In this document: positions 1-40,837 of the stretch, in pieces
How positions within the stretch are numbered: position 1 is the first letter of the stretch
Layout: the number at the start of each line of letters is the position of its first letter
From: Candidula unifasciata
Taxonomy: Eukaryota > Mollusca > Gastropoda > Stylommatophora > Geomitridae
Length of the DNA stretch: 64,000 bases
Reading direction: 5' to 3'
NCBI GenBank assembly: GCA_905116865.2
Contig: CAJHNH020008436.1
Span: forward strand, 254,001-318,000
Program-made: the position numbers and the translations under genes
The notes under the pieces: generated by a model
Seen by the model: the letters and a program-made list of their open reading frames with translations, nothing else
What the model was told of the DNA's origin: nothing
Databases searched by the model: none

Positions 1-2
1 CG

Positions 3-1454
3 AAGTTATCTGACAGAGCGGAAGTCCGGCGAATACATGAGTCACTGGCTACAGGCCTGCTCGCGATCGAGCGATGCAGGCTGATCGGAAAATTCAAGGT
101 ATGGTGTCTCCAATTCATGTTGATTCCGAAGCTTCTATGGCCACTGCTAGTCTACGAGGTGACGATGACTGCAGTTGAAGCCATGGAAAAGAAAATCAAT
201 ACAGCCTTAAGAAAGTGGATTGGAGCACCGCCTTGTCTGACCGACGTGGCTCTGTATTGCAAACAGGCTAAGCTGGTACTTCCGTTCAAGTCTATAACCG
301 AAGAGAGTTTTAAAGTCGGCAAAGTTAGGCTCGCCATGCTTTTGCGTGAGTCCTCAGACCCAAATGTCATCGCTGTCCAGCCCGCTCTAAAGACTGGTCA
401 GAAGTGGAGAGTCCTCGATGCAATTGAATCTGCTCAGAACGCACTAAAATTGAAGGAGGTGATGGGTTACACACAAACCGACCGTCGAGGCCTAGGGCAC
501 GGGAAGGTCAATTGGTGGTCAAAGGCCTCAGCCAAAGAGCGCCGAGACATGGTGATACAAACGGTGAGGGACAACGAAAACGAGGTTCGGGTCCAGAAAG
601 CAGCCCAGCAGTCGCAGCAGGGCCATTGGGTCAGCCTGGAGAGCGCATTGCCTAGAATACTCACATGGGGTGAGATCTGGCGGATGACCCCGCTGCGACT
701 GAGCTTTATCGTTCGTTCGGCGTACGATGTATTACCGTCCGGTGTTAACATGGTTAAATGGTCTGCGACCAACGATCCGACTTGCCCGTTGTGCAAATCA
801 AAGCAAACTCTTGAGCACGTCCTGTCCGCGTGCAGGAAAGCCCTAGGTCAAGGCCGCTATACCTGGCGCCACAACAAGGTGCTAAAAGAGTTAGCAGCCG
901 TTGTCGACCAGGCTAGAATGAGGGCTAATGCCAGAGCCAGTTCTAGTATCGTCCCCATTCGTTTCCTCAAGGCTGGGCAGGTTCCAAAAGGTAATGTCAA
1001 CAAAAACGCATTCGCTCCATCTGTGCTAGACTCTGCGAGGGACTGGTTACTGGCGGTTGATCTGCCAGGACATGAACGGTATCCCGAGTTGATCCGTAAA
1101 ACCGGCCTGCGACCGGACATCGTTCTCCATTCTGCGCAAAAACGGCAACTCATCCTGATTGAGTTGACGGTCCCGTTTGAGTCGCGGATGGAGGAGAATC
1201 ATTTGTATAAGCTCGAGAAATACAGTGATTTAGCAGCCGGTTTGAGGAGAAACGAGGCTTACACAGTGCGGGTATTTGCCGTCGAAGTGGGAGCGAGAGG
1301 CCTCGTTTCCACTTCGCTCTACAATGTGGTTAAAGAGTTAGGATTGCGCGGTAATGAACGGAAACGGGCACTCAAAAAACTTGGTGAGGTGGCCGAAAGG
1401 GCATCCAGCTGGCTCTGGACGCAGCGCAACAACGTAGGGGACGGGCCTCGGTGA
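3..1454 (+). CDS. R2-like non-LTR retrotransposon polyprotein, C-terminal part (5' end beyond window)
   Basis: The frame is open from base 3 to a stop at 1452-1454 (483 codons), so the protein enters from outside the window; the ATG at 117 is internal. The first about 60 residues look like the RT thumb region (motifs KVWCLQF and LLWPLLVYEV). A CCHC knuckle CPLC-x7-H-x4-C lies at about 781-834, the spacing known for R2. A restriction-like endonuclease core follows: RPD at 1110-1118, then 14 residues to the acidic residue of ELTVPFE (1161-1181), with Lys residues just after. The C-terminus has GEVAERASSWLW. These features are typical of R2/R4/NeSL/Hero-type elements, which use the endonuclease to nick target DNA for target-primed reverse transcription. 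No internal stop is seen, so the copy may be young. The exact clade is not certain. Confidence 0.85.
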   Translation, partial: KLSDRAEVRRIHESLATGLLAIERCRLIGKFKVWCLQFMLIPKLLWPLLVYEVTMTAVEAMEKKINTALRKWIGAPPCLTDVALYCKQAKLVLPFKSITEESFKVGKVRLAMLLRESSDPNVIAVQPALKTGQKWRVLDAIESAQNALKLKEVMGYTQTDRRGLGHGKVNWWSKASAKERRDMVIQTVRDNENEVRVQKAAQQSQQGHWVSLESALPRILTWGEIWRMTPLRLSFIVRSAYDVLPSGVNMVKWSATNDPTCPLCKSKQTLEHVLSACRKALGQGRYTWRHNKVLKELAAVVDQARMRANARASSSIVPIRFLKAGQVPKGNVNKNAFAPSVLDSARDWLLAVDLPGHERYPELIRKTGLRPDIVLHSAQKRQLILIELTVPFESRMEENHLYKLEKYSDLAAGLRRNEAYTVRVFAVEVGARGLVSTSLYNVVKELGLRGNERKRALKKLGEVAERASSWLWTQRNNVGDGPR

Positions 1455-1620
1455 GCTGGTCCGGGTATCTAGTGGAAAAGAGTTTCTTATCCCTTTGAAA
1501 AGTCCATCGTGTACGAATTGTCTGCCAGTGTCTCTCTGCCAACTGCTAATAAAAGTCCAAGATGTGTCCGGTAAACCAAAGTAAGCTTGTCGCTCGGTCG
1601 TCCAGGCATGCGGACTGTTC
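1455..1620 (+). other. Probable 3' UTR of the R2-like element
   Basis: This follows the endonuclease ORF directly and holds a canonical AATAAA at 1548-1553. No clear poly(A) tail or target-site duplication is seen, so the 3' boundary of the element is undefined. Confidence 0.35.
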
Positions 1621-2189
1621 TAATTACGCAGCCGTGGCGACTTCTTATCTCACAGTACCTCCTTCGAAACCACCAAGTCGTCTTGTCTCTGGCCGAAAGT
1701 ATAACACCATCCGGTAATTCTGTGCGGCGGGGAAGCAGCCCTGAGCTTCATGAACTCAGGTGGGCCCACCTCCGAATACGTTTAGGAATCGTGGGCCGAA
1801 ACGTGTGTCGAAAGAGGATAATTTCTACTGATGACTGTAGATCCCCGCTGTACTTGCTCCCTGTGAGTTTATTCCTAAGAGCTCTAATATTTCTTCATAA
1901 AAATATATATGTACACTGAGGAAATTTTAACTCACCAAATTTGAACGCGGACATCTCCCGTGTGTGCGTGCGCACGAGCGTGGGTGTGTAAATCTTTTAG
2001 TGCACTGGACTGCTGGAGAAAGCATTTACTTATTGTGGCCGCGCTAGTGCCCTAACTATAACTTCATTGGGGGTTTAATGGGGTTATCTGGGATTAGTCA
2101 AATTAAATCGGCATCCAAGAGGTGAATTTTGAAGTCGAAGGGGTGGTCAAACCAAGTAACAGACGGGAAAGTGAGTGGGCTGGACAGAT
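1621..2189. other. Unassigned sequence
   Basis: No gene or named repeat is recognised. Part of 2030-2140 vaguely resembles 53430-53510, which may reflect an old shared repeat. The open frames here show no protein-like features. Confidence 0.3.
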
Positions 2190-2447
2190 AGTTGCAATAG
2201 TTGCACAATCAACCCCAGCGTTGTTTGGCTGTTTTTGATTTCACTTGGCAAGTTTACCTTCAGTAGTTTGCCATTTAAACGGTCGGCTCTGGATACCATT
2301 GTCGAAAAAATGCAAAGCGGTCTGCTGCCGAATCACCGGCTGTTGGAATCCACCCCGGCACCTTATGAAATACAAAACGTGTTCGCACGGCCCAACGCCT
2401 TCTCGAATAGAGTAGGCCGTGGCAACGCTTAAGCCACAGACGCTGAC
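2190..2447 (-). mobile_element. tRNA-derived SINE, family A
   Basis: This copy shares blocks with 3032-3205, 5305-5515, 11165-11390, 11745-11880 and 56740-56870: an end with CAACCCC, a middle block CAGTAGTTTGCCAT, then CGGTCGGCT...GATACCA.TGTCGAAA, and an end with AAGCCACAGACGC. Read on the minus strand, the right end is the tRNA-like head: TGGCTTAAG resembles a pol III A box. The B box is degenerate in this copy and is best seen in the 5305-5515 copy. Confidence 0.7.
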
Positions 2448-2575
2448 TAGACAGCGATATAATAAAGCCAATTACCGTTCTTCTCGAAAAGGCATACCTG
2501 CCAAGCATCCACGTGGTATCGATGAGATTTTATATTTTCTAAGTTGGTCGCTTTGTCTGCATTACAGACCGCCTG

Positions 2576-2596
2576 TTTTTTTTTTTTTTTTTTTTT
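2576..2596. repeat. poly(T) tract
   Basis: A run of about 21 T just upstream of a retroelement fragment. It may be an old poly(A) tail of a minus-strand insertion. Confidence 0.6.
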
Positions 2597-2640
2597 AAGA
2601 GAATGTTTTATGGAAAGCTAAAATATAGTGGCGTATCATT

Positions 2641-3022
2641 TACAGAATTACCACCTGCGAGATGAGGTGCCTGAGAAAAGCAGCCAACCTAACCATACGT
2701 GATCGAGTGAATAATGAAACTATCAGGCAAATTGTGGGAACGACACCTTGTACTAGATTCATCGAGAAACAGCAGATCAAGTGGTTTGGCCATCTCGTTA
2801 GAATGCAGCAAGATCAAATACCACCACAAGCACTACATCTCAGAAGATCAACTACAAGAGCAAGAGGAGGGCCGCGAAAAACATGGATCGACAACATTAA
2901 AGACACTCTACGCCTTCACGGCATGACAATAGCCAGTGGCAGCCAACGTGCACTGGATCGCAAATTATTCCTCCCCACGCCGCTTAACGGCAGAAGTGGT
3001 TTATGATGATGATGATGATGAT
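2641..3022 (+). mobile_element. Non-LTR retrotransposon RT C-terminus, 5'-truncated, with (TGA)n tail
   Basis: Translated from 2641 the frame reads TRITTCEMRCLRK, and runs to the stop at 3004-3006. The features are those of the C-terminal tail of many LINE reverse transcriptases: RDRVNNETIRQ, IKWFGHLVRM and GGPRKTWID. The stop lies inside a (TGA)n tract at 3003-3022, a microsatellite tail typical of some non-LTR families. The RT catalytic core is absent, so this is a dead 5'-truncated copy. Confidence 0.8.
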
Positions 3023-3031
3023 GTTCATTTC

Positions 3032-3205
3032 ATTTACAGGACGTTGCAGAACCAATCCCAGCTTTAAAAGCATTTTTTGGGGTTTGATTTAACTAGTGAA
3101 AGAGCAAAGTGGTTTGCTGCAAAATCGTCAGCAGCTGTGATCGAACCGGGTATATTGGGATTACAATCCACATTTGCAACGCCTAGGTCACAAAGGCCGA
3201 CTATT
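3032..3205 (-). mobile_element. SINE family A, copy
   Basis: It shares TTTACAGGACGTTGCAGAAC with the 11165 copy, and carries GTGATCGAACCGGG, the reverse complement of a pol III B box (GGTTCGATCAC). It begins about 10 bp after the microsatellite tail of the preceding RT fragment. Confidence 0.65.
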
Positions 3206-3805
3206 GCATGGTAAAATATCCTAGAGGCCTAGGTATTAACGTTATGTCACAAGGCACCTCTAAAGCTAATCATAAGTCCGTCGGCATCAACACCCGAACA
3301 AAGGAAACTGTCCGTGATCGATCCACGTGAAAAACACTTCTTGATTTGTAAGTAACAAACCAATGAAGTAACAAATAGGGAATTGGAAAATCAGCTGAGA
3401 AAAGCTATAATGCGGCTAATCATCCCTCTGGCGGGTGCGTTATATGCTTTCCCCACTGCTCAAGAACTGACATCGCCCCTAGCCACCACCTTCGTATCTC
3501 ACTGGAAGATGAGTGATATTCTTCTCTTACGACGGAGAAACACGTTTTGTGCAAGTCAAATTCCTAGACCATGAAGACGAGAGGATTTGATAGTTACGAA
3601 TCGTATTACAAAACTCGCGGCTTTTCTAAAGACACACATACTACCAGCAATACAGAGTTCCAGAACTTTTGTTGACAGGTGCAGTCTAATTATACAGTTT
3701 GAGAAAAAAAAAAAAAAGCGGATAGTTACCCGAGGGCACTTTGCTTCTTGAAAGAGAAAAGAAAACAAACCAAAAGCTACTTTAAAAAACAAACATTTTT
3801 TTTTT
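3206..3805. other. No gene seen
   Basis: A/T-rich sequence with short A runs near 3705 and T runs near 3798. No conserved coding block or named repeat is recognised. Confidence 0.4.
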
Positions 3806-4141
3806 TCATGTTGAATTGAGAATCGACAAAACAGCACTCGGACACCTTCATAAGCGCTCCGCCCCATTCTTCAACAGCAAGCGAAGAGTTCCAATTCCGA
3901 TGCCATCAGTAACTGCCTGATTGTATATCCGTCTCGCCTTTCCCCTGAGTGTTGAGCGCCAGCCAAATTCCTTTGTAACTTTCCGCAGCGCCATTCTCCC
4001 CAGACCGTAAGGATCAATCTGTGCCTCCGCACTGTTCAGTCGCTCCAAAATGGCCCTCACAATATCCAGCTTGTCATACATTAGTTCACCCTAAAGCAGT
4101 GCAAAAGCCGTCAGTCTTCTGTTCTTTTCCCAAACACGTGA
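3806..4141 (-). mobile_element. Family B retrotransposon 3' end
   Basis: On the minus strand the segment reads MYDKLDIVRAILERLNSAEAQID...GLGRMALRKVT, then RGKARRIYNQAVTDGIGIGT. This matches the 3' coding end seen at many other sites in this window (family B). Its 3' end (low coordinate) is the family's short TTGAATTG.GAATCGAC region. It is 5'-truncated or interrupted; the matching RNase H start lies at 4665-4765, beyond a microsatellite. Confidence 0.75.
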
Positions 4142-4381
4142 AGACAATATCATAAGGATGCTAACTACCCGGGACTTTTTAAGTGATATATTTTTTTTCC
4201 ACACTTTTGACACTGAAAATCTTTGTAATTTAATGAGTACAATTATTTAAATTGCACACAAGAATACCTTAGAGTTCAATCAATTAATTGACAAGTTCTT
4301 TTGCATTTTGTTTACCGACTGTTTTTAGGCGTATGGGCTTTACCGTCTACTAATCAAAACGTGTCATCGGATAACTATGCT

Positions 4382-4533
<152 letters not shown>

Positions 4534-4664
4534 CCCCAACAGGAAAGCGCCATTAGATAATTATGCGTTCCTTTTGAAAGCAGTCATTACTCCCCTTTGC
4601 ACCATGCAACATTGATACATATTTGTTTTGACACCCCCTCCCCTCTTTTCCCAGCACCGTCTCC

Positions 4665-4765
4665 CCAACATCCAGTACATTTCCCCGCTTTTGCAATGAG
4701 CCCTCATGCACTTCGTCTGCCTCTCAACACAGAGCCATCTGTATAGATAATACGGAAACCATAAC
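4665..4765 (-). mobile_element. Family B RNase H fragment (first catalytic Asp region)
   Basis: The minus-strand reading gives IIYTDGSVLRGRRSA, the RNase H strand with the first catalytic aspartate. The same block occurs at about 35600-35650 in the longer family B copy. It probably belongs to the same damaged insertion as 3806-4141. Confidence 0.65.
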
Positions 4766-4789
4766 AATGTATTCTAATGTCAGATTTCT

Positions 4790-5304
4790 GCCCGCCAACG
4801 CCAAATGACAACGCCCATGTGCTGGAGAAGCAACCATAATTATCTACATACAAATAACACAAATTAATGTCAGCCATGGGCGTACCACAGCTTTCGCCGA
4901 TAGCCCAATAATTACTGCACAGTATTTATAAATTCACATTTGACGCCAAAGATCAGCCTGCCTTAAATTAAAAAGATCGTATAAATGTAACGATCAGTAG
5001 TAGCTGCATTCACTAAAACAATATCCTGTTCAACATCTAGTGTTATAATTTGGATATATAGTGTTAATTGTATATTTTTCCTTCTCCTTTTTATCTGAGC
5101 TATCCCTATGTTACCCGAGCACTTATTGACTAAATGGTTTGATGTCCAATTAGGATAATCTGTCGACTAACTTTCAATGCGTATGTTTATAAATATACAT
5201 CCTGGACATATGCTCCAGAAGAAAATTCAGGAGAAATTCAGTGTCAAAGAAAGATGCTGGTACTCACCACAAAGTGTCTGTTTTAGTATAGGTGAACAAA
5301 GTTA
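4790..5304. other. No gene seen
   Basis: Plain A/T-rich sequence with no coding block, RNA gene or repeat recognised. Confidence 0.4.
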
Positions 5305-5515
5305 GTTGCAGAACCAACCCCAGATTTATTTTGGCTCTTTGTGATTACACTAGGTAGGTTGATGGTCAGAAGTTAGCAATGGTCTGAAATTTACTGAATG
5401 GCCGGCTGTCGATACCACTATCGAAATCAACGCTAGGCGATCTGCTACCAAATTACCCGCAGCTGGGATCGAACCCTGCACGTTCACAACACCTGAGCCA
5501 TAGACACCCACCTCT
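5305..5515 (-). mobile_element. SINE family A, best-preserved promoter
   Basis: The minus strand shows a textbook pol III B box, GGTTCGATCCC (complement of the GGGATCGAACC near 5467), and an A-box-like TGGCTCAGGTG about 20 bases before it. The body matches the other family A copies (GCAGAACCAACCCCAG; GATACCACTATCGAAATCAA). Confidence 0.75.
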
Positions 5516-5968
5516 GAACAAAGGATGCCGATACAAAAAGTGCTGCTAATGTGTAGACTTGCGTACTGCAAGGAAAAAAGACTATGGGTATCAGGTGAGC
5601 CGCCTCACAGAAAACATTGGAAGGGAAGCCCCCCTCCCCCCTCCCTGTAATTTTCTGAAGCTAAATAGTATGGAGTAACAATAGTATAGTATTTCTCCCC
5701 ATAATCATTAACATTATTATTGCGCAGATAAACACGGCTAAAGTCCGGTGAAACCCATCTCTCCACCTCTAGTAAATTATTGGTGGTGGAGAGGGGGTGT
5801 TGTTTCAATAAGCAACAATACAATAATAATAATTAATATTATGTGCCGAACTTGCAAATACAAAACAATATATCTGGAATAATTTAAATATAAAATATAC
5901 AGACATATTCTTGAAAACGGAATGTTTTTTTAATAGCGCTGGCTTAGAAAAGAAAAAAGGGGGAACGT
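5516..5968. other. No gene seen
   Basis: A/T-rich DNA with a C-rich patch near 5628-5645. Nothing is recognised. Confidence 0.35.
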
Positions 5969-5970
5969 TG

Positions 5971-5988
5971 GGTGGGGGGGGGGGGGAG
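5971..5988. repeat. G-rich homopolymer tract
   Basis: A run of mostly G just before the GTAT microsatellite. Confidence 0.7.
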
Positions 5989-6065
5989 GGCCTCAGAGAC
6001 CCCTCTGTACATTTTGAGGGTGGGGTCTCAAAGCGCTCAAGCCTCTAGGTTCGGGCGGCTTTGCT

Positions 6066-6223
6066 TACGTCTGTCTGTCTGTCTGTATGTGTGTATGTAT
6101 GTGTGTATGTATGTATGTATGTATGTATGTATGTATGTATGTATGTATGTATGTATGTATGTATGTATGTATGTATGTATGTATGTATGTATGTATGTAT
6201 GTATGTATGTATGTATGTGTGTA

Positions 6224-6254
<31 letters not shown>

Positions 6255-6433
6255 ATGTATGTATGTATGTATGTATGTATGTATGTATGTATGTATGTAT
6301 GTATGTATGTATGTATGTATGTATGTATGTATGTATGTATGTATGTATGTATGTATGTATGTATGTGTGTGTGTGTGTAAGTATGTATGTGTGTGTGTGC
6401 GTGCGTGCGTGTGTGTGTGTGTATGTATGTGTG
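6066..6433. repeat. (GTAT)n/(GT)n microsatellite
   Basis: About 370 bp of GTAT repeats with GT-rich edges and a GT-rich interruption near 6217-6238. It produces long Tyr/Val/Cys/Met and His/Thr/Ile frames that are artefacts. It ends about 490 bp upstream of the MCU start codon. Confidence 0.97.
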
Positions 6434-6921
6434 AATACATCTTGCATAATCATTTATGCAGATTGCATCGTAACCGCCAAACAGTCTGATATAACTGTGA
6501 AATACGGTTGAACGGCGTTTCTGATATTTATCACTGTTGGATTCTCACCAAGATAATGGCTCTTTGAGTCACTGGGTGTTAATCTTTCAGAATAGGCCTA
6601 CAATCCTGTAGTGAACGGAAACAATGAAAGTATATTTAGTGATTGATGTAATTTATAGTTTTTTGACATATTCATACTATCTGGCCATTAATAGGACGGA
6701 ATATTGATAATAATTATTTATATATATTTCGATATTTTATGCTACAAAAGAGTGTATTTATGATTATTGAATTCATGTGAAATGATCGATCAATATCGCA
6801 GGTGAGTGACAGGTGAATCAAGCACGGTAACCCGCCATTCTCCAAGTTGTCTGGTCCGCCTATGCCATTCACTCTCAGTCTCGTCGTCTACGAGATCGGC
6901 CAGTCTGAGCCACTCTGAGCC
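6434..6921 (+). promoter_or_regulatory. MCU: Probable MCU promoter and 5' UTR region
   Basis: The sequence directly upstream of the MCU start shifts from A/T-rich (to about 6790) to a more balanced, CpG-containing stretch (6800-6921). The transcription start cannot be placed. The MCU ATG has a strong context, GAGCCATGG. An in-frame TGA at 6916-6918 fixes the N-terminus at 6922, unless an unseen upstream exon exists. ATGs at 6806 and 6862 open upstream ORFs. Confidence 0.5.
6862..6918 (+). promoter_or_regulatory. Upstream ORF ending 3 nt before the MCU start
   Basis: ATG at 6862 opens a 19-codon frame (MPFTLSLVVYEIGQSEPL, stop TGA at 6916-6918) in the same frame as MCU. Only GCC separates its stop from the MCU ATG. 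If the mRNA leader includes it, it could limit MCU translation or act by reinitiation. Leader extent is unknown. Confidence 0.4.
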
Positions 6922-36904
<29,983 letters not shown>

Positions 36905-37827
36905 TTTTTGACTACATTGTATTTTATAAACCGTTTTACGAAACCCTTACCATCCATCACCATTTGATCTATCTGCAAATATAATTCTGATAAAGTTTAC
37001 CGGTAATTTTGATGTGATTTTAAAATATAATTGGTAAATTATTAAGACTGGCTTCTTTATAAACCATTTCATATTTAACCCCAACAATACCATTTGACCT
37101 GTTTCAAAAATACAATTCGTGATCAATTTTTTACTCAGTTTTGACCTAAGCAATTTTACATTTTAGAAAAAAAGATTTGTTATTTATTTTCAGCGGTTTT
37201 GTTTCTCTGCCAGGTTGTCTTAGATGAATTAAAACAAAAACTACTATTTAGATTTGCACACAAAATTAGGTAATCAACAGCCTGCATCTTTTAAAGCGTT
37301 TATAGCAAACAAAGTTTTAAAAAATTTACAGTATGTGTCTATTTTTATCAGAATTTCTCTAAGTACTGTTTTTTCTTGATTTGGTAAATTTTCACAAATA
37401 CTAGCATTGTTTGCATGAGAAATCAAATTTTTGTCTAACAATATTATTAGGAAAGTATGCTTTAATTATTGATTAATTCTAGTTTAGCAGATTAATAACG
37501 GGTGGAAGTTTGTTAGTTATTTTGTAGATGCACGAAGAGTTAATGGTTTGTTTATAATCACATAAGTAGCAATTACTAATATTTATTTATTTTTTCAACA
37601 AATGTTATTTCTTCGAAATGTTAATTTTCTCCATAGACTCAATAGAGCATGTAATTCTGATCAGTGGACAAGGCTGACAGTTTGAAGTGTTAATTTAATG
37701 ATAATCTTGATACTTCCTGCCCTGCTTTGACTTCTTTCACACTTTTTGAACTTTGTACTTTCTTGACCTTGTCTTGCCCTTGAATAGACTCCTGTGACAT
37801 TTCATATTTAAAAAAACATATTTTTAA
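36905..37827 (+). other. MCU: MCU 3' UTR (extent unknown)
   Basis: Very A/T-rich sequence directly after the stop. AATAAA hexamers are at 37932-37937 (inside dispersed repeat J) and 39650-39655. Which, if either, is used cannot be told. Confidence 0.5.
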
Positions 37828-37990
37828 AATGTGAATAATGAGAGCACTAACAATATACTGAACAATTTATTGCCAGGAAGGTTTTGCTGTTTCTTGCCAG
37901 GTGCACTTCTGCAGAGTTGACTTCTACATTTAATAAAGTTCACACACACAAATTAATCTTTTTAACTGAAGTACACAAATCACATAGTCT
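37828..37990. repeat. Dispersed repeat J, copy 1
   Basis: Matches 45262-45420 and 58810-59030: ACAATTTATTGCCAGG, TTGCCAGGTGCACTTCTGCA and ACTGAAGTACACAAATCACA. Contains AATAAA at 37932-37937. Confidence 0.7.
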
Positions 37991-38504
37991 TGTTTACACT
38001 ATATATCATAGCAGATAATTTATATAAATCATGCAGTTTCTTTTAACACAGTAGTCTTAGGTTAATTACATGAACCCTTTCAAGGCAGAAAATTGTTGCA
38101 GTATATTTTTATGTACTCGCTATTTAAATTACATCATATCAGAATACTTTGTCGTCTGCTAGTGTGACCTAATCCCATTTCTTTTATGACGAATATGTCT
38201 TATGTGATCTAAACCTACTTTTTGATCAGGTACTGAAAAATACAGTTTTATTTTGTTGTTGTAAAGTAAATGAAATGTTCCTGTTTGTTCAATTGATTAC
38301 CAGCTGAGCCTTTTCATTGAACTTGTTGATTTTTATAACTTGTTGTTTTCATTATCGGTTTACATTGTTTTCTGTAAAGAAACTCTTGATGTTGTTGTAT
38401 GTTGTTACTTGACTGGATGTGGAAGCAGAGAAGTGTTAAGGAATGGGAATTGTTTGGCACAAGACCTGTTAAGATGCCATAAAAGGCATCAGTTGTTGCA
38501 GGTG
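37991..38504. other. No gene seen
   Basis: A/T-rich, possibly 3' UTR or downstream DNA. Nothing recognised. Confidence 0.35.
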
Positions 38505-39050
38505 AAAAAGAAACAGGTAATTTCAGATTTTGTTTCAACCATAAAGATTCTAAATGGTAGATTGTTTAAAGGTTTTGAGACAGGAAGAAGTAAAGTAATA
38601 AGTTTGTAGGGTTATTTGTTTAAACAGAAATAGATTCTAAAATGTATGTTGTTTTAAGGTTTTGAGTTTGAAAACAGTAAAGTTGAAGTTTGCCAGTATT
38701 TGTTTTTTTTTTTTTTAAATAGAAACATTTTTATTCTAAAAGGTATGTTAGTTTTAAGGTTTTGAGACTGGAAAATGTAAGCTAAAGGTTTTAGCAGGTT
38801 TTTTTTCAACAGAACCATATTCTTATAAGGTATTTTGTTACAAGATTCTTATGTTGAAAACAGTAACGGATTTGTTTCGGTCTTTTGCTTCAGTCAAAGC
38901 AAAATCTTAAAATTAACCATATAGGTTTTCATATTGAAAACAGTAAAGTAAAGTGTTATATGAGTTGTTTATTTAAACAGACACAGCTTTTAAAAGGTTT
39001 ATTGTTTTAAGGTTTTAGGACTGTAAAAGTGAGCCGAAGAGTTTGACAGT
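38505..39050. repeat. Diverged tandem repeat, about 80-100 bp, about 6 copies
   Basis: The recurring order is TTTAAACAGAAA, ATTCTAAAA.GTATGTTG, TTTTAAGGTTTTGAG.CTG, GAAAA.AGTAAAGT. Copies differ by many indels, so it is old. Confidence 0.7.
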
Positions 39051-39249
39051 TTTTTCGACAGGAAAAAAACTAATAAAATGTACATGTAGTAATGTTTTAA
39101 CATTTTGAAGCTGGAAAAGTTAAATAAATGTGCAGTTTCTGTTTCACGAGTAACCAGAGCTATAAGTGAAAGTGTCGTAATGTTCACATCATTAAAAGAA
39201 TGCTGATCTGTCTTTAAAAATATAAATGTATCACCTTATACCTAAAAAG

Positions 39250-39413
39250 CTACAAGGCACGGGCAGTGGTGTAATAGATGATTTATCACACAACAAACAC
39301 ATCTTGAGCCACAAGGCATAGCCAGTGGTGTAATAGATGATTTGTCACACAAAAACACATCTGAAGCCACAAGGCATAGCCAGTGGTGTAATAGATGATT
39401 TGTCACACAAACA
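39250..39413. repeat. Tandem repeat, about 56 bp, 3 copies
   Basis: GCCACAAGGCATAGCCAGTG, GTGTAATAGATGATTTGTCA and CACAAA recur three times, the last two nearly identical. Confidence 0.9.
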
Positions 39414-40029
39414 ATCTTCATCTACAGAATATTGGTTACTGGAGAATTTCCCTATTTTTGTTTGTGACAGTTGATTCCATAAACTACCTTCTTGTTTCTT
39501 GCCATTGAAAATAGTTAAGTGTTTAAAGAAAGAACATTTTGTAAATGTGTATGTGTTATTTATCAGTGTAAATCTAATTATATTATTGTGCTATGTTTGT
39601 TTGTTTTTAAATCTTTTGAGAGCTTTAGTCTTGGAATCTGTTAATTGTTAATAAAACTATGATGGATAACTTTGCTATGACTGGGTATAATGTAGAGACA
39701 CTTGGGACCTTCAAATGCTTTTTAAAAATTACTGTGTTATCTTGTAGTTATAAGACATTAGTAAAGCTTAGATTCAGTTACACCTTATGTAACTTCGGAT
39801 ACATATATCTTTGAGGATGTTCTGTGTTGTTAAAGTAGGCACATGTGGATAAACAGAAGAATAGGCAGTATTTCATGAAAACAGTTAGTCAAATAGAAAT
39901 TTTGGAGAAATAAGGAATGAAAACAGTTATTGAAATAAAAAAAAAAGAAATGAAATGTTTCAGCCACATTAAAAGATGTAACACACTTAAATAAACCATA
40001 CTAGAAAATAATAGCCATAGTAAAATTAG
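39414..40029. other. No gene seen
   Basis: A/T-rich, with AATAAA at 39650-39655, a candidate distal MCU polyadenylation signal. Confidence 0.35.
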
Positions 40030-40312
40030 GAAGCTAGATGTTGTAGGGGTCCTTTGGGAGTGAGTGAACAGTGCAAAGGAGCAAACAGATTATTATGATC
40101 TGAGGAGAATGGCGCTGCAGGAGTTATTGAGGGGATCATGCCAGTGCTCAATACTCAAGGAAAAGGTGAGAAGAATGTACAGTCAGACTGTTACTGGTAC
40201 CTTCGGAAATGGAATTCTTTGCTTGCCGCTGAAGATGACGACAGAGCACTTATGGGAATGTCCAGAGTGCTGTTATGACGATTCTGAATTCAACATTCAA
40301 ACAATAAATCAT
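40030..40312 (+). mobile_element. Family B 3' end copy, open frame
   Basis: The frame reads MNSAKEQTDYYDLRRMALQE, LLRGSCQCSILKEKVRRMYS, QTVTGTFGNGILCLPLKMTT, then EHLWECPECCYDDSEFNIQ, ending in the ATTCAACATTCAAAC tail. The RNase H part is missing. This shows that the 3' coding end carries HLWECPECC, a Cys-rich ending. Confidence 0.8.
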
Positions 40313-40837
40313 ACTAGAGGAAACAGTAGAAGGCAGGTAAGCAAGACATAAACAGAAGCGAAAGAATAACATCTACCGATGAAGAAAAAACCCAGCATTT
40401 TGAAAGTCTACAACCAAGCTGAAAGACTGGAAGTGATGGAGATCTAGTATAGGCAGCTTTCATTGCGGAGATGCCACCTGATTTATTGATTGGAGCAGGC
40501 TATGATGATGATGGTGAGGATGAGCAGGTGTTTATTTTAATCAGCAAATTATTCTTGCATGCATATTAATACAAGGAGTATTTGCTAGTGAAGTGTAAAT
40601 AATTACAAGCTATGCATGACAAAACCAACTGGTATACCTACACTTTGTCATATACTGAAAGAGACTGCCAACCTATACACAGACCTAGTGTGTAAAGAAG
40701 TCTGTTGCTAGTGTCAGTATGAGTAACACAAATATGCATTCAGCTTGTTCTTGCCCTATATCTGAATGTTTTTTTTTTTTTCAATTGTGTGATGGACGGT
40801 AGACAATTCTCAAAGCATAGTCAGTACCTCTAGCCCT

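Noticed and set aside
2030..2140. Shared repeat with 53430-53510
   Set aside because: Only short scattered matches (CTAGTGCC/CTAGAGGTGCC, TATAACTTC) were seen, too weak to annotate.
5305..5515. True tRNA gene from the perfect B box
   Set aside because: No cloverleaf can be made around it, and the same body recurs at several sites, so it is a SINE head. The same applies to 46885-47055.
5972..6511. Cys/Val/Tyr/Met-rich 179-codon frame
   Set aside because: Pure translation of the (GTAT)n microsatellite.
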